Of a stretch of 64,000 bases of DNA, positions 9,379-18,627 are shown piece by piece. Position numbers and translations under genes: made by a program. This DNA is from Borreliella valaisiana VS116 (GTDB lineage Bacteria > Spirochaetota > Spirochaetia > Borreliales > Borreliaceae). The notes under the pieces are model-generated. The model did no database searches, was not told where the DNA came from, and saw nothing but the letters and a program-made list of their open reading frames with translations. Each line of letters starts with the position of its first letter. Within the stretch, counting starts at the first letter, position 1. The stretch spans positions 186,001 to 250,000 of the forward strand of contig NZ_ABCY02000001.1 of NCBI RefSeq assembly GCF_000170955.2, written 5' to 3'.

Positions 9379-10200
9379 ATGAATGTAAACGAAGCTATAA
9401 ATTATGCTAAAAGTAAAAATTTAGACACAATAGAAGCGCTACTAATACTTGAATTAATTTTAAAAACCAGAAAAGAATTAATATTTGCAAATATAAAAAA
9501 AAGCTTAACAAAAAGAGAAAAAAAACTTTTTTTTGATCAAATAGATAGAATAGAAAAAGGAACTCCTATTCACTACATATTACAAAAGAAAGAATTTATG
9601 GGTATTGAATTTAGCCTAAACAAGCATGTCTTAATCCCAAGATTTGATACAGAATGTTTGGTAGAAGAAGCCTTAATTCAAATTCAACAAAACGACTTTA
9701 AAAAAATATTAGACTTATGCTGCGGCAGCGGATGCATAGGTCTTTCTATTGCCTATTGCACCAAAAAAAAAGTAATACTCTCAGATATTTCAATAAAAGC
9801 TTTACAAATAGCTTCAAAAAATACAAAAAAGCTCAAACTTGAAAAATTTGTAGAAATAATACACTCTAATTTGCTAAAATGTATAAAAGTGAAGCTTGAT
9901 ATAATCATTACAAATCCTCCTTATTTAAACAAAGAAGAATTAGAAATAAAAAATAAAATAAAAAAAGAACCCACAAAAGCTCTTTTAGGATTTGGAAAAG
10001 ATGGACTTAATATTTCTAGAAAAATATTAAGCCAAGCAAAAGAGAAGCTTAACCCAAATGGACTTATAATCATAGAATCGGCTCCTTGGCAAATGAAAAG
10101 CTTAAAAAATTTTGCAATTAAAAAAGGATTTACACATTTAAAAACCATTTATGATCTTGAAAAAAGGGCAAGAGCGCTGGTATTAGGACAAAGAGCATGA
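9379..10200 (+). CDS. prmC: Release-factor glutamine methyltransferase PrmC (HemK)
   Basis: A SAM-dependent methyltransferase that modifies the glutamine of the RF1/RF2 GGQ motif. The 273-residue product has an N-terminal helical domain, then LIPRFDTECLVEEAL (the family's usual PRPETE is here PRFDTE), the SAM loop ILDLCCGSGCIGLS, and the catalytic NPPY motif at about residues 179-182. It lies between prfA (2-base gap) and rel (4-base ATGA overlap), the standard pairing with its substrate's gene. Confidence 0.95.
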   Translation: MNVNEAINYAKSKNLDTIEALLILELILKTRKELIFANIKKSLTKREKKLFFDQIDRIEKGTPIHYILQKKEFMGIEFSLNKHVLIPRFDTECLVEEALIQIQQNDFKKILDLCCGSGCIGLSIAYCTKKKVILSDISIKALQIASKNTKKLKLEKFVEIIHSNLLKCIKVKLDIIITNPPYLNKEELEIKNKIKKEPTKALLGFGKDGLNISRKILSQAKEKLNPNGLIIIESAPWQMKSLKNFAIKKGFTHLKTIYDLEKRARALVLGQRA

Positions 10201-12200
10201 TACAAGCATATGAAATTGCACACTTAATAAAAATAAATGATCTTGAAAAAGCTAGAAACATTTTCAAAAAAACTGTTGAGAATACCTACAAAGATGAATT
10301 TGAGCGGAAAAGCATATTTAAAGCTCTAGAAATAGCAGAACAGCTCCACTATGGACAATACAGAGAAAGTGGGGAACCTTATATTATTCATCCAATAATG
10401 GTCTCATTATTTCTTGCTAAATTTCAACTAGATTTTAAAGCAACTATTGCCGGATTACTCCATGACGTACTTGAAGACACAAATATTGAAAAAGAAGAAA
10501 TAGTAAAAGAATTTGACGAGGAAATTTTAAGCTTAATCGACGGTGTAACCAAAATCCATGATTTACACAATAAAACAAGAAGCATAAAAGAAGCTAATAC
10601 TATCTCAAAAATGTTTTTTGCAATGACACATGACATTAGAATAATAATAATAAAGCTGGCAGACAAACTTCATAATATGACAACTCTCTCTTATTTGCCC
10701 AAAAACAGACAAGATAGGATTGCAAAAGATTGTCTTTCAACTTACGTTCCAATAGCAGAACGTCTTGGAATCTCATCTCTTAAAACATACCTTGAAGATC
10801 TTTCATTTAAGCATCTTTATCCTAAAGATTACAAAGAGATAAAAAATTTTTTATCTGAAACAAAAATAGAAAGAGAAAAAAAATTATACAAAGGCAAATT
10901 ATCAATAGAAAAAGAACTTCAAAAAAGCGGAATTGAAGCAGAAATTACAGTAAGATCAAAGCACTTTTATTCAATATTTAGAAAAATGCAAACAAGAACA
11001 AACAAGCTTACCCAAATTTTTGATACTTTAGGAATAAGAATAATTTGCAAAAAACAAAAAGAATGTTATGAGATATTAGAAATTGTTCACAGAGTTTGGA
11101 AACCAATCCCAGGAAGACTTAAAGACTATATTGCAAGTCCAAAAGAAAATAAATATCAATCATTACACACTACTGTAAGAATACCTGAGGATAACCAGCT
11201 TATTGAAATACAAATTCGAACAGAAGAAATGGATAGAATTGCTAATTATGGAGTTGCAGCCCACTGGATATACAAAGAACAAATTGCACTTAAAACTGAT
11301 GATCTTTCATTTATAAACAGAATAAAAAAATGGCAACAAGAATCGGCCAACAAAAGTCAATATTCAATGAATGACATACACAAAGAGTTGCTAAACACTT
11401 TCATATATGTCTACACCCCAGAAGGAGAAGTAGTGGAGCTTCCTTTTGGGTCAAATTCAATTGATTTTGCATACATAATACACACAGATATTGGAGACCA
11501 AGCTCTTTATGCAAAAATAAATGGAAAAATAAGTTCAATCACAAAGCCACTTAAAAACGAACAAATTGTCGAAATATTCACATCAAAAGACTCAAAACCA
11601 GATGTAATATGGCTAAACAGCGTAAGAACAAAAAAAGCCAGATCAAAAATTAGATCATGGCTTAACAAAAATGACAACACAATTCTTGTAGACAATAATA
11701 TTATTGCTTATCTTGTTGGAGCAAACAAAGAACAAAGAAAGCTTTTTAGCCTATTTAAAGCTTATACCAAAAACAAAATAAAAAGAATTGCAATAGACTC
11801 TGAATGCAATCCCACAACAGGTGAAGATATTATTGGAATAATACATAAAGATGAGATAATAGTACATAATGAAAATTGTCAAAAGCTTAAATACTATAAA
11901 AAAAATCAATTGATTGAAGTTGAATGGGAAGCAACGCCAACTAGAAAAGTACATCACATTATTTTGCTTTTGAAAGAATTGAAAGGAATATTTAGTTACC
12001 TTGAAAACATTTTCACAATCAATGACGTAAGACTTATTAGCGAAAAAATAGAAGACTGCGGAAATGGTCATGGAATAACAAACATAATAGTCTCATCAAA
12101 TGCTAAAAATATCGCAAAAATTATTTCTGCTTTAAAAGAAAATCCAAATATTTTACAAATAATGCAAGTAGAAGAAGACATTAAAAATTATGATAATTAA
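10197..12200 (+). CDS. rel: Bifunctional (p)ppGpp synthetase/hydrolase (Rel/SpoT)
   Basis: This is the only alarmone-type enzyme visible here; B. burgdorferi Rel is known to control the stringent response and to affect glycerol gene use (established knowledge). The 667-residue product has all domains. The HD hydrolase has HPIMVSLFLA and LLHDVLEDT with HD at 89-90. The synthetase has GIRIICKKQKECYEIL, RLKDYIASPKENKYQSLHTTV and IQIRTEEMDRIANYGVAAHWIYK. A TGS domain (IYVYTPEGEVVELPFGSNSIDFAY) and a C-terminal ACT-like region follow. Both active sites look intact. It overlaps prmC by 4 bases and the next gene by 11. Confidence 0.97.
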   Translation: MIQAYEIAHLIKINDLEKARNIFKKTVENTYKDEFERKSIFKALEIAEQLHYGQYRESGEPYIIHPIMVSLFLAKFQLDFKATIAGLLHDVLEDTNIEKEEIVKEFDEEILSLIDGVTKIHDLHNKTRSIKEANTISKMFFAMTHDIRIIIIKLADKLHNMTTLSYLPKNRQDRIAKDCLSTYVPIAERLGISSLKTYLEDLSFKHLYPKDYKEIKNFLSETKIEREKKLYKGKLSIEKELQKSGIEAEITVRSKHFYSIFRKMQTRTNKLTQIFDTLGIRIICKKQKECYEILEIVHRVWKPIPGRLKDYIASPKENKYQSLHTTVRIPEDNQLIEIQIRTEEMDRIANYGVAAHWIYKEQIALKTDDLSFINRIKKWQQESANKSQYSMNDIHKELLNTFIYVYTPEGEVVELPFGSNSIDFAYIIHTDIGDQALYAKINGKISSITKPLKNEQIVEIFTSKDSKPDVIWLNSVRTKKARSKIRSWLNKNDNTILVDNNIIAYLVGANKEQRKLFSLFKAYTKNKIKRIAIDSECNPTTGEDIIGIIHKDEIIVHNENCQKLKYYKKNQLIEVEWEATPTRKVHHIILLLKELKGIFSYLENIFTINDVRLISEKIEDCGNGHGITNIIVSSNAKNIAKIISALKENPNILQIMQVEEDIKNYDN

Positions 12201-14454
12201 GATATTATTATCATTATTATTAATAAACTCAACAAACACCCCTATTGTGCCAAATAAAATAGAAAAAAATGCACCCAATCTAAGCAATAAAATTGCAAAA
12301 ATAGAAACTGAAAATAACATAAAAGCTCATATTAGAAAAATTAATCAACTAAACAAAAAACAAGAACAAATAATAAATACTTTTAAGTATATAAAAAAAT
12401 ATTTTAATACAAATGAAATAAAATATATGGAATATTCTTTGCAAGAAATTGGATTTATTGGATATTCGCAAAAAATAATACATTCAAAAATCAAAGGAAG
12501 AAGCATAGATATTTATAATATAATCATTCCAATTAAAATACAAAATAATTTAAAAAATAATTTAGCAATTGGAATTGCTATTGAGCTTTTAAATAGACTT
12601 AAAAATAATAACTCTGAAAACAACATAAATTTTTTTTTTATTGAGGATGACTCCTTAGAAGAAAATACAATAATTAGCAGCAGAATTTTACTTAGCAATA
12701 ATTATTTAGGAAAAAATACAAACACAATATACTTAATGCTAAACGAAAATAGAATAAAAAATAAAATTAGTTTAGAAAATGAATCTTTAATAACAAATTC
12801 AAAAACAAATTTGGGATTTTTAAAAACTATTATAAGGACCTTTGAAAAAAATAAACTTGATTTTAATACAGCAAAAATAACTGAAAAAAAATTAAACAAT
12901 TTATACAATCTATATTGGGATGAATCTATACCCTTTTTAATAATAAATAATAATTTAAATCCTATATTAACTCAAAATAAAAATACTATTTTTGAAATTT
13001 ACAAATCAATCGAAGAAACATTGACCAATCAGTACAAAAGTAAAAATACTGATGAAATACACTATATTGTAATTGATACTCCTTTTAAAAAAATAATAAT
13101 CAACGAAATTTCTTTAATAGCATTAATTTACATTTGCTACAACTTAATTATAATTGTATTTATTAGAAAATTAAAAGAAGCTGGATTGGTCTTGAAGAAA
13201 ATAAAAAACAATTATTACAAATTAGTAAGATTGTTTTCTACTTTATTTTTAAGCACATATCTATCCTTATTAATTACAAATAAAATATTTGTAAACTATG
13301 AAAACACAGCGGTTTACAGCATAACAAATCCAAAATATCTAATAACTTTTTTTGCAACTTTGTTCATACATAATCTTTTATCTCTTTTTACATATAATTT
13401 CACAATATATTTAAATTACAGACAACTTAAATATCTGGCAATATCAACTTCTATTATTGAACTAATAATATTAATGTTTATTAAAATAGAATTTATTTTA
13501 ATAATTATCATAAAAAGCATAATGCTATTATTAAAACCAAATAAAAATACCATTATTCAAAAAATAATAGTATTAATTATTTGGATAATCAATTTTGTAT
13601 TAATAACGTTAATACAAAATACTACATCAATCACAAATACACTTACACTAAGCTATTTAATCTCAATTTGTCTTTTTTCTACCATATTTATTAATGCCTC
13701 AGAACATTTGAAATCTAAATTCTCAAAAATTAAACAAAATTTTAAAAAAGCTGAAAAACTTGGTTTTGTAACTTTTTTTTTAATAATCACAATCATAATA
13801 TCTAGCAATATCGATAAAGAAGGACATGTAATACAAATAGAACAAACGGTTAGCTTTCCAGAAAAAATAAATAAAATAAAAATTAAATACCTAAAAGACA
13901 ATAAAAATCCTATTCAAATAATTTCAAATGACTTTAACCTAACTTTACAATCAAATGAAAAAACATTAAAAACCAGCATTAAAGCCGATGATGAGCTAAT
14001 GAGTATTGATTTTAAAAAAATAGATATAGCAGAAAGGGCTGTTTATAGCATCGATTTGATTACTCAAAAAATTGCAAATCAAATCGATCTACATTTTAAA
14101 AATGCATCTAAACTAATAATCTACCAAAGCAATACTCCTTACAAAATATTAGCTAATAAAATTATCTTTTCACTTAAAAACATTAAGTCTAAAAAAACAA
14201 CAATTGCATTTACTCTTAAATCTCAAGATGACATAGAATATGAAGCATTTACAAATCTTCATATTAAAAAAAATCAAGTTAAAATTTACAATACAATCAA
14301 TAATGAAGAAGAAAAAAATATAAAAATAAATTACTCTTACAAGATAAAATATTCAGGAATATTACCTAAAGCAGAAATATATAAAAACCTTGAATACTTC
14401 AAACTAACAAATGATAAAGAGATTGAAAATCTAAAAACCTTAAAATTAAATTAA
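12190..14454 (+). CDS. Large membrane protein, possible catalytically dead M28-peptidase-like
   Basis: A 754-residue protein, rich in Ile, Asn and Lys. It has an N-terminal hydrophobic leader, a soluble region to about residue 310, a block of about eight membrane segments (roughly 310-545) and a soluble beta-rich C-terminal domain. The first soluble part reads like an M28 aminopeptidase: NLAIGIAIELLNRLK where active enzymes have DN-x-SG-x-AALLELAR, and FFFIEDDSLEENTIISSR where they have FxxFDxEExGxxGS. The metal-binding His and Asp are missing. M28 domain followed by membrane segments resembles ER Fxna-type peptidases. This is inference; otherwise unknown. It overlaps rel by 11 bases and convergent ddl by 4. 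Confidence 0.8.
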   Translation: MIIKILLSLLLINSTNTPIVPNKIEKNAPNLSNKIAKIETENNIKAHIRKINQLNKKQEQIINTFKYIKKYFNTNEIKYMEYSLQEIGFIGYSQKIIHSKIKGRSIDIYNIIIPIKIQNNLKNNLAIGIAIELLNRLKNNNSENNINFFFIEDDSLEENTIISSRILLSNNYLGKNTNTIYLMLNENRIKNKISLENESLITNSKTNLGFLKTIIRTFEKNKLDFNTAKITEKKLNNLYNLYWDESIPFLIINNNLNPILTQNKNTIFEIYKSIEETLTNQYKSKNTDEIHYIVIDTPFKKIIINEISLIALIYICYNLIIIVFIRKLKEAGLVLKKIKNNYYKLVRLFSTLFLSTYLSLLITNKIFVNYENTAVYSITNPKYLITFFATLFIHNLLSLFTYNFTIYLNYRQLKYLAISTSIIELIILMFIKIEFILIIIIKSIMLLLKPNKNTIIQKIIVLIIWIINFVLITLIQNTTSITNTLTLSYLISICLFSTIFINASEHLKSKFSKIKQNFKKAEKLGFVTFFLIITIIISSNIDKEGHVIQIEQTVSFPEKINKIKIKYLKDNKNPIQIISNDFNLTLQSNEKTLKTSIKADDELMSIDFKKIDIAERAVYSIDLITQKIANQIDLHFKNASKLIIYQSNTPYKILANKIIFSLKNIKSKKTTIAFTLKSQDDIEYEAFTNLHIKKNQVKIYNTINNEEEKNIKINYSYKIKYSGILPKAEIYKNLEYFKLTNDKEIENLKTLKLN

Positions 14455-15536
14455 TCTTCAAAATTAATCCTTTTTTTCCTATTACTGAAACTCTGAAAAG
14501 CATAATCAATCAAATTATCCACTAAGTCTTTAAACTGAAGACCATCATGACTACACATTTTAGCAAACATAGATATATCAGTAAATCCCGGAATAGTATT
14601 TATTTCATTAAGATAAATTGTTCCCGATTTTTTTTCAACAAAAAAATCAACTCTTGCCATACCTCTGAGTCCTAAATTCTTATAAACAAGAAAAGCATAT
14701 TCTTTAATGGTTAACAATTGATTTGTCTCAAGATATGCGGGAATATTAAAAATAATAGAATTTCCAGGAATAACAGAATATTTAGCATCATAATCATAAA
14801 ATATAAAATCCTGAACAACAACCTCTCCGGGGGAAAATATTTTAATCTTTTCATTTCCAATAACAGAACATTCGATCTCTCTAGCCTCAATAAATTTTTC
14901 TATTACAATAGTAAGGTCATACTTTAAAGATTCCTTAATAAAGGATTCAATCTGATTTTCACTGTAGGCTACATTTATTCCAATCGAAGACCCTAATACT
15001 GCGGGTTTAATAATAACAGGATAGCCTAAAACTTCCTTTACATCTCTTTTTATTTCCTCTTTATCTAAAAAATAATCATATTGCCTAAATCCAATAAAAG
15101 GCACTAAGGGGATATTAAAACTTTTAAGCAAAAGTTTGCAAAAATACTTATTGCTAGAAATAGCACTCCCCATAATACCAGCACCAACACAAGGAATATC
15201 CATAACTTTTAAAACCCCCTGAATAGCACCATCCTCACCCGTTCTTCCATGAACAACAGGGAAAACAACATCAATTTCAAGATTTTTGTTATTTGCAAAA
15301 ATTCCAAAACCTGGCAATAGACTGACAACAGGCAAAACATCTATATTGATGGGTTTTGGTGGATCAGAAACAGACTCCAATAAATACCAAATACCTGTAC
15401 ACTTATCAATATAAACAGGATAAATATTATATTTATCAAGATCTAAAAGGGTCAAATAAATGCCATAAGCAGATTTACAAGAAATTTCATGTTCAAAAGA
15501 AACACCGCCAAATATTAACATAAGATTTTTTTTCAC
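14451..15536 (-). CDS. ddl: D-alanine--D-alanine ligase
   Basis: An ATP-grasp ligase that makes the D-Ala-D-Ala end of the peptidoglycan stem. The 361-residue product has the family pattern: MLIFGGVSFEHEISCKSA, VFPVVHGRTGEDGAIQGVL, the CVGAGIMGSAISSNKYFCKLLLK segment, VIIKPAVLGSSIGI and the C-terminal metal/ATP site YLNEINTIPGFTDISMF. It begins one base after murE, with which it must be co-transcribed; both supply peptidoglycan precursors. Confidence 0.96.
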   Translation of the reverse strand: MKKNLMLIFGGVSFEHEISCKSAYGIYLTLLDLDKYNIYPVYIDKCTGIWYLLESVSDPPKPINIDVLPVVSLLPGFGIFANNKNLEIDVVFPVVHGRTGEDGAIQGVLKVMDIPCVGAGIMGSAISSNKYFCKLLLKSFNIPLVPFIGFRQYDYFLDKEEIKRDVKEVLGYPVIIKPAVLGSSIGINVAYSENQIESFIKESLKYDLTIVIEKFIEAREIECSVIGNEKIKIFSPGEVVVQDFIFYDYDAKYSVIPGNSIIFNIPAYLETNQLLTIKEYAFLVYKNLGLRGMARVDFFVEKKSGTIYLNEINTIPGFTDISMFAKMCSHDGLQFKDLVDNLIDYAFQSFSNRKKRINFED

Positions 15537-15537
15537 A

Positions 15538-17064
15538 TCACTTCTCCTTTTCTGATTTTTCTAAACTCAAAATAGCATTTTTAACTACCTCTTGTTCATT
15601 CCAAAAAATTTCTCCATTTTTATAAATTATTGAACTTTCATGACCTTTGCCTAAAGTTACAATCAAATCCCCTGCCCTTGCAAGACTTATTGCTTTTTCA
15701 ATAGCTTGTTTTCTATCAGGAATAAAAAATAAATCCTGATTTGCAACTTTATTAACAATTCCTTTTGCAATATCTTTAATTATACACATGCTATTCTCGC
15801 CTCTTGGATCTTCATCACAAAGCACTATTAAATCAGAATAACTATCTGAAATTTGACCTTGCAAAAATCTTTTTGCAAAATCCCTTTCTCCTGCAGAGCC
15901 AAAAACAGAAATCAATCTATTTGTAGTAAATTTTTTAAAAATAGGAAAAAGTTTAGAAAAAGCACCAGGGGTATGGGCATAATCAATTATTACAGAAAAA
16001 TTTTGCCCCAAATTAATACTATCCATACGCCCATCAAGACTTTTAATACAACTGAGATTGTCAACAATGTCTTGAATATCGCTATTTAAAATTTTAGAAA
16101 CTAAAATAAGAGCAGCCATTACATTCTCAACATTAAAACTCCCCAGCAGGTTAACATTAGCAAAATATTTAACACCTTTATGATAAAATTCAAACTCGGT
16201 AGAATCTGTTTTTTCATTAATAAAACTAACAAAAAAATCTGCTTGACTATTTTTTAAACTATAAGTAAAAGATTTTTTAATAGCATTCTTAAAATCATAA
16301 GAATAAAAGTCGTCAAGATTAATAACACCAAAACCAGCATCATCACTAACAGCTCGAAAAAGGCCTAACTTTACATTCAAATAATTTTGAATTGTACCAT
16401 GAAATTCAAGATGCTCATGTCCAATATTAGTAAAAACAGCTGCAAAATAATTAACATCAATAAGTCTTGCTGTTTCAAGGTCAAGGCCATGAGAAGTAGA
16501 TTCAAGAATTGCATATTGAACCTTATTTTTAACCATATTGCTTAAAAATAAATGTATTTCTGTAGACTCAGGGGTTGATTGTCTGTAAGGATTTTTAATC
16601 AAATTCCCATTCCCATCGTCAAAAAATACCGTCGATATAAAACCTACTTTAACACCCTTTTTTCTTAAAAGAAGGTATATATAATAACAAACAGAACTTT
16701 TACCGTCAGTACCAGTGACTCCAATAACCTTTAATTTTTTTGAAGGCTCATCATAAAAAATATTTGAAAAATTAGACATAAATTTTTTTATGTTAAAGTC
16801 ATCTATTTTAATATAAGTAACATTGGGATTGTAAAAATCCAAATCTCTTGAACATACAATAACATTACTGCCATTTTGAATTGCAATTTCAATAAAATCA
16901 TGTCCATCAAAATGAATTCCTGAAAGAGCAAAAAATACAAAACCAGGTAAAACTAATTTAGAGCTGTAAGTAATTCCCGATATTTCTAAGTCAAGAGAAC
17001 CTTTTACATATTTTATTAAATCTTGATCTAATTTTAATAAAACGTCATTAAGTTTTTTCTTCAT
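15538..17064 (-). CDS. murE: UDP-MurNAc-tripeptide synthetase MurE (diamino acid-adding)
   Basis: MurE adds the third residue to UDP-MurNAc-L-Ala-D-Glu. The 508-residue product has the Mur-ligase order: N-terminal UDP-binding domain, P-loop VIGVTGTDGKSS (about 122-133), STPESTEIH, SHGLDLETAR, FTNIGHEHLEFHGT, and a C-terminal domain. The residue-selecting motif is DEDPR (417-421), where meso-DAP enzymes have DNPR; Borrelia peptidoglycan is known to contain L-ornithine, so this variant may reflect that. One base separates it from ddl. It is divergent from tRNA-Cys. Confidence 0.94.
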   Translation of the reverse strand: MKKKLNDVLLKLDQDLIKYVKGSLDLEISGITYSSKLVLPGFVFFALSGIHFDGHDFIEIAIQNGSNVIVCSRDLDFYNPNVTYIKIDDFNIKKFMSNFSNIFYDEPSKKLKVIGVTGTDGKSSVCYYIYLLLRKKGVKVGFISTVFFDDGNGNLIKNPYRQSTPESTEIHLFLSNMVKNKVQYAILESTSHGLDLETARLIDVNYFAAVFTNIGHEHLEFHGTIQNYLNVKLGLFRAVSDDAGFGVINLDDFYSYDFKNAIKKSFTYSLKNSQADFFVSFINEKTDSTEFEFYHKGVKYFANVNLLGSFNVENVMAALILVSKILNSDIQDIVDNLSCIKSLDGRMDSINLGQNFSVIIDYAHTPGAFSKLFPIFKKFTTNRLISVFGSAGERDFAKRFLQGQISDSYSDLIVLCDEDPRGENSMCIIKDIAKGIVNKVANQDLFFIPDRKQAIEKAISLARAGDLIVTLGKGHESSIIYKNGEIFWNEQEVVKNAILSLEKSEKEK

Positions 17065-17121
17065 ACATTAAAAGTTTACATAAAACTAATAAAAATAGCT
17101 AAGAAATTCAAAATTATGCTT

Positions 17122-17156
17122 AAATAGAAAATATATTTACAATTTTCTATTTTTTT
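17122..17156 (+). repeat. Perfect 10-bp inverted repeat with T-tract, murE / tRNA-Cys gap
   Basis: AAATAGAAAA (17122-17131) and TTTTCTATTT (17143-17152) are exact reverse complements around an 11-base loop, followed on the plus strand by a run of T to 17156. It has intrinsic-terminator form in the plus direction, but no plus-strand gene ends here; murE diverges to the left and tRNA-Cys starts 27 bases to the right. It could also be an operator. Confidence 0.5.
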
Positions 17157-17178
17157 AATAAACTAAGCAATGTTACAA

Positions 17179-17251
17179 GGCGCTGTACCCAAGTGGCTAA
17201 GGGAGAAGTCTGCAAAACTTTGATTCGCCGGTTCGATTCCGGTCAGCGCCT
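17179..17251 (+). tRNA. tRNA-Cys (anticodon GCA)
   Basis: A 73-base cloverleaf: acceptor stem GGCGCTG paired perfectly with CAGCGCC, D-stem CCC/GGG, anticodon arm GAAGT-CTGCAAA-ACTTT with GCA, T-arm GCCGG-TTCGATT-CCGGT. The discriminator is T, as expected for cysteine tRNA. CCA is not encoded. It stands alone between divergent murE and the CBS-domain gene. Confidence 0.97.
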
Positions 17252-17336
17252 TATAAGGTCAAATCAAAAATATTTTTATTTCTTAAGAGTATAATTTAAA
17301 GCATTTTTATTAAAGATAAATTAAAATAATACATAT

Positions 17337-18575
17337 ATGTTAGAATTAATCGTGATACTACTATTTATAATATTATCTGCTGTTTTCTCAGCATCTGAGA
17401 CAGCTTACACTTCCTTGAGCATAATTCAAATACAAGACATAAGAAAAAAAGGAAAATCGGGCATATCGGTGTACAACTTGGTTCAATCTCCTTCAAAATT
17501 AATCACTACTATTCTTATTGGCAACAATATATCAAATATTGCAGCAAGTACACTTACAACAAAATTTGTACTTGAAAAATACGGAAACAGCGCACTGGCA
17601 GTATCAACAGGCCTAATAACAGTAATCGTTTTAATTTTTGCAGAAATACTTCCAAAACAAATTGCAATTCTAAATAATGAAATCATTGCTCTATCTACTT
17701 CATTTTTTTTAAAACCATTAATTTTTATATTTACTCCATTAATATATATAATAAATAAAATAATAAAAAAAATATTAAATCTCTTTAAAATTAAAACTAG
17801 CCATAAAATGACTAAAGAGAGCATAAAAAATATGCTCTCTTTAGCAGGAAATTTGGGAATTTTAAAAAACGACTCTAGAATATTTATGCAAAAAATGCTA
17901 GATATAGATCAAGTAAGAGCTTCTGAGATCATGACTCACAGAACAGAGGTTTTTTCACTCTCAAGCTCATCAAAACTAAAAAATGTAATCAAATTGATCA
18001 AAGAGGAAGGATATTCTAGAATTCCCATATACAAAGGTCAAAACAGAGAACAGATAATTGGAATTTTAATAGCTAAAGATCTTATAGAAGTCAATAAAAA
18101 AGACATGAATAAAAATGTTTCTCAATTTATTAAACCGGCTGTATTTGTACAACAAAATAAAAGAATAAAAGACATATTAGATATTATGAGAAAAAAGCAA
18201 AAAATAATGGCAATCGTAATTGACGAGTATGGTGGTTTTTCAGGAATACTTACAATAGAAGACATAGTAGAAAAAATTTTTGGAGCAATATCTGACGAAT
18301 ACGACATTAAAGAGGAAAAACCTCTTATTACACAAATCAACAACAATACTTACTCAATACTTGGAGAAACTACTTTTGACGAGATCGAAGAGATAATTGG
18401 AATATCTATTAAACATAAAGAGTATACAAATACAATTGGGGGATACTTAATAGATCTGCTTGATAAAATACCAACAAAAAACGAAACCGTAAAAACAGCT
18501 GATGGAGAATATTTTATTAAGAAAATTCAGAATAATAAAATTGAAACAATAACCTTTATCAAATCTAAAAATTAG
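17337..18575 (+). CDS. CNNM/CorC-type membrane protein with CBS domains (HlyC/CorC family)
   Basis: Members of this family are linked to Mg2+/divalent cation transport or its control; older annotations call them haemolysins (TlyC), which is not supported by the sequence. The 412-residue product has a DUF21/CNNM membrane domain (start MLELIVILLFIILSAVFSAS and SETAYTSLS). Two CBS domains follow (SRIPIYKGQNREQIIGILIAKDL and IVIDEYGGFSGILTIEDIVEKIFG), then a C-terminal CorC/HlyC domain (GETTFDEIEEIIGI). Four membrane segments fall before about residue 145. Confidence 0.92.
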   Translation: MLELIVILLFIILSAVFSASETAYTSLSIIQIQDIRKKGKSGISVYNLVQSPSKLITTILIGNNISNIAASTLTTKFVLEKYGNSALAVSTGLITVIVLIFAEILPKQIAILNNEIIALSTSFFLKPLIFIFTPLIYIINKIIKKILNLFKIKTSHKMTKESIKNMLSLAGNLGILKNDSRIFMQKMLDIDQVRASEIMTHRTEVFSLSSSSKLKNVIKLIKEEGYSRIPIYKGQNREQIIGILIAKDLIEVNKKDMNKNVSQFIKPAVFVQQNKRIKDILDIMRKKQKIMAIVIDEYGGFSGILTIEDIVEKIFGAISDEYDIKEEKPLITQINNNTYSILGETTFDEIEEIIGISIKHKEYTNTIGGYLIDLLDKIPTKNETVKTADGEYFIKKIQNNKIETITFIKSKN

Positions 18576-18627
18576 CGATAAAATTCGCTTACAAAATTTA
18601 AATAATTAAAAACATTGGGAGAAACAA

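Noticed and set aside
17337..18575. Haemolysin (TlyC) function for the CBS-domain protein
   Set aside because: The domain order is that of CNNM/CorC ion-handling proteins; the haemolysin name is an annotation habit without sequence support.
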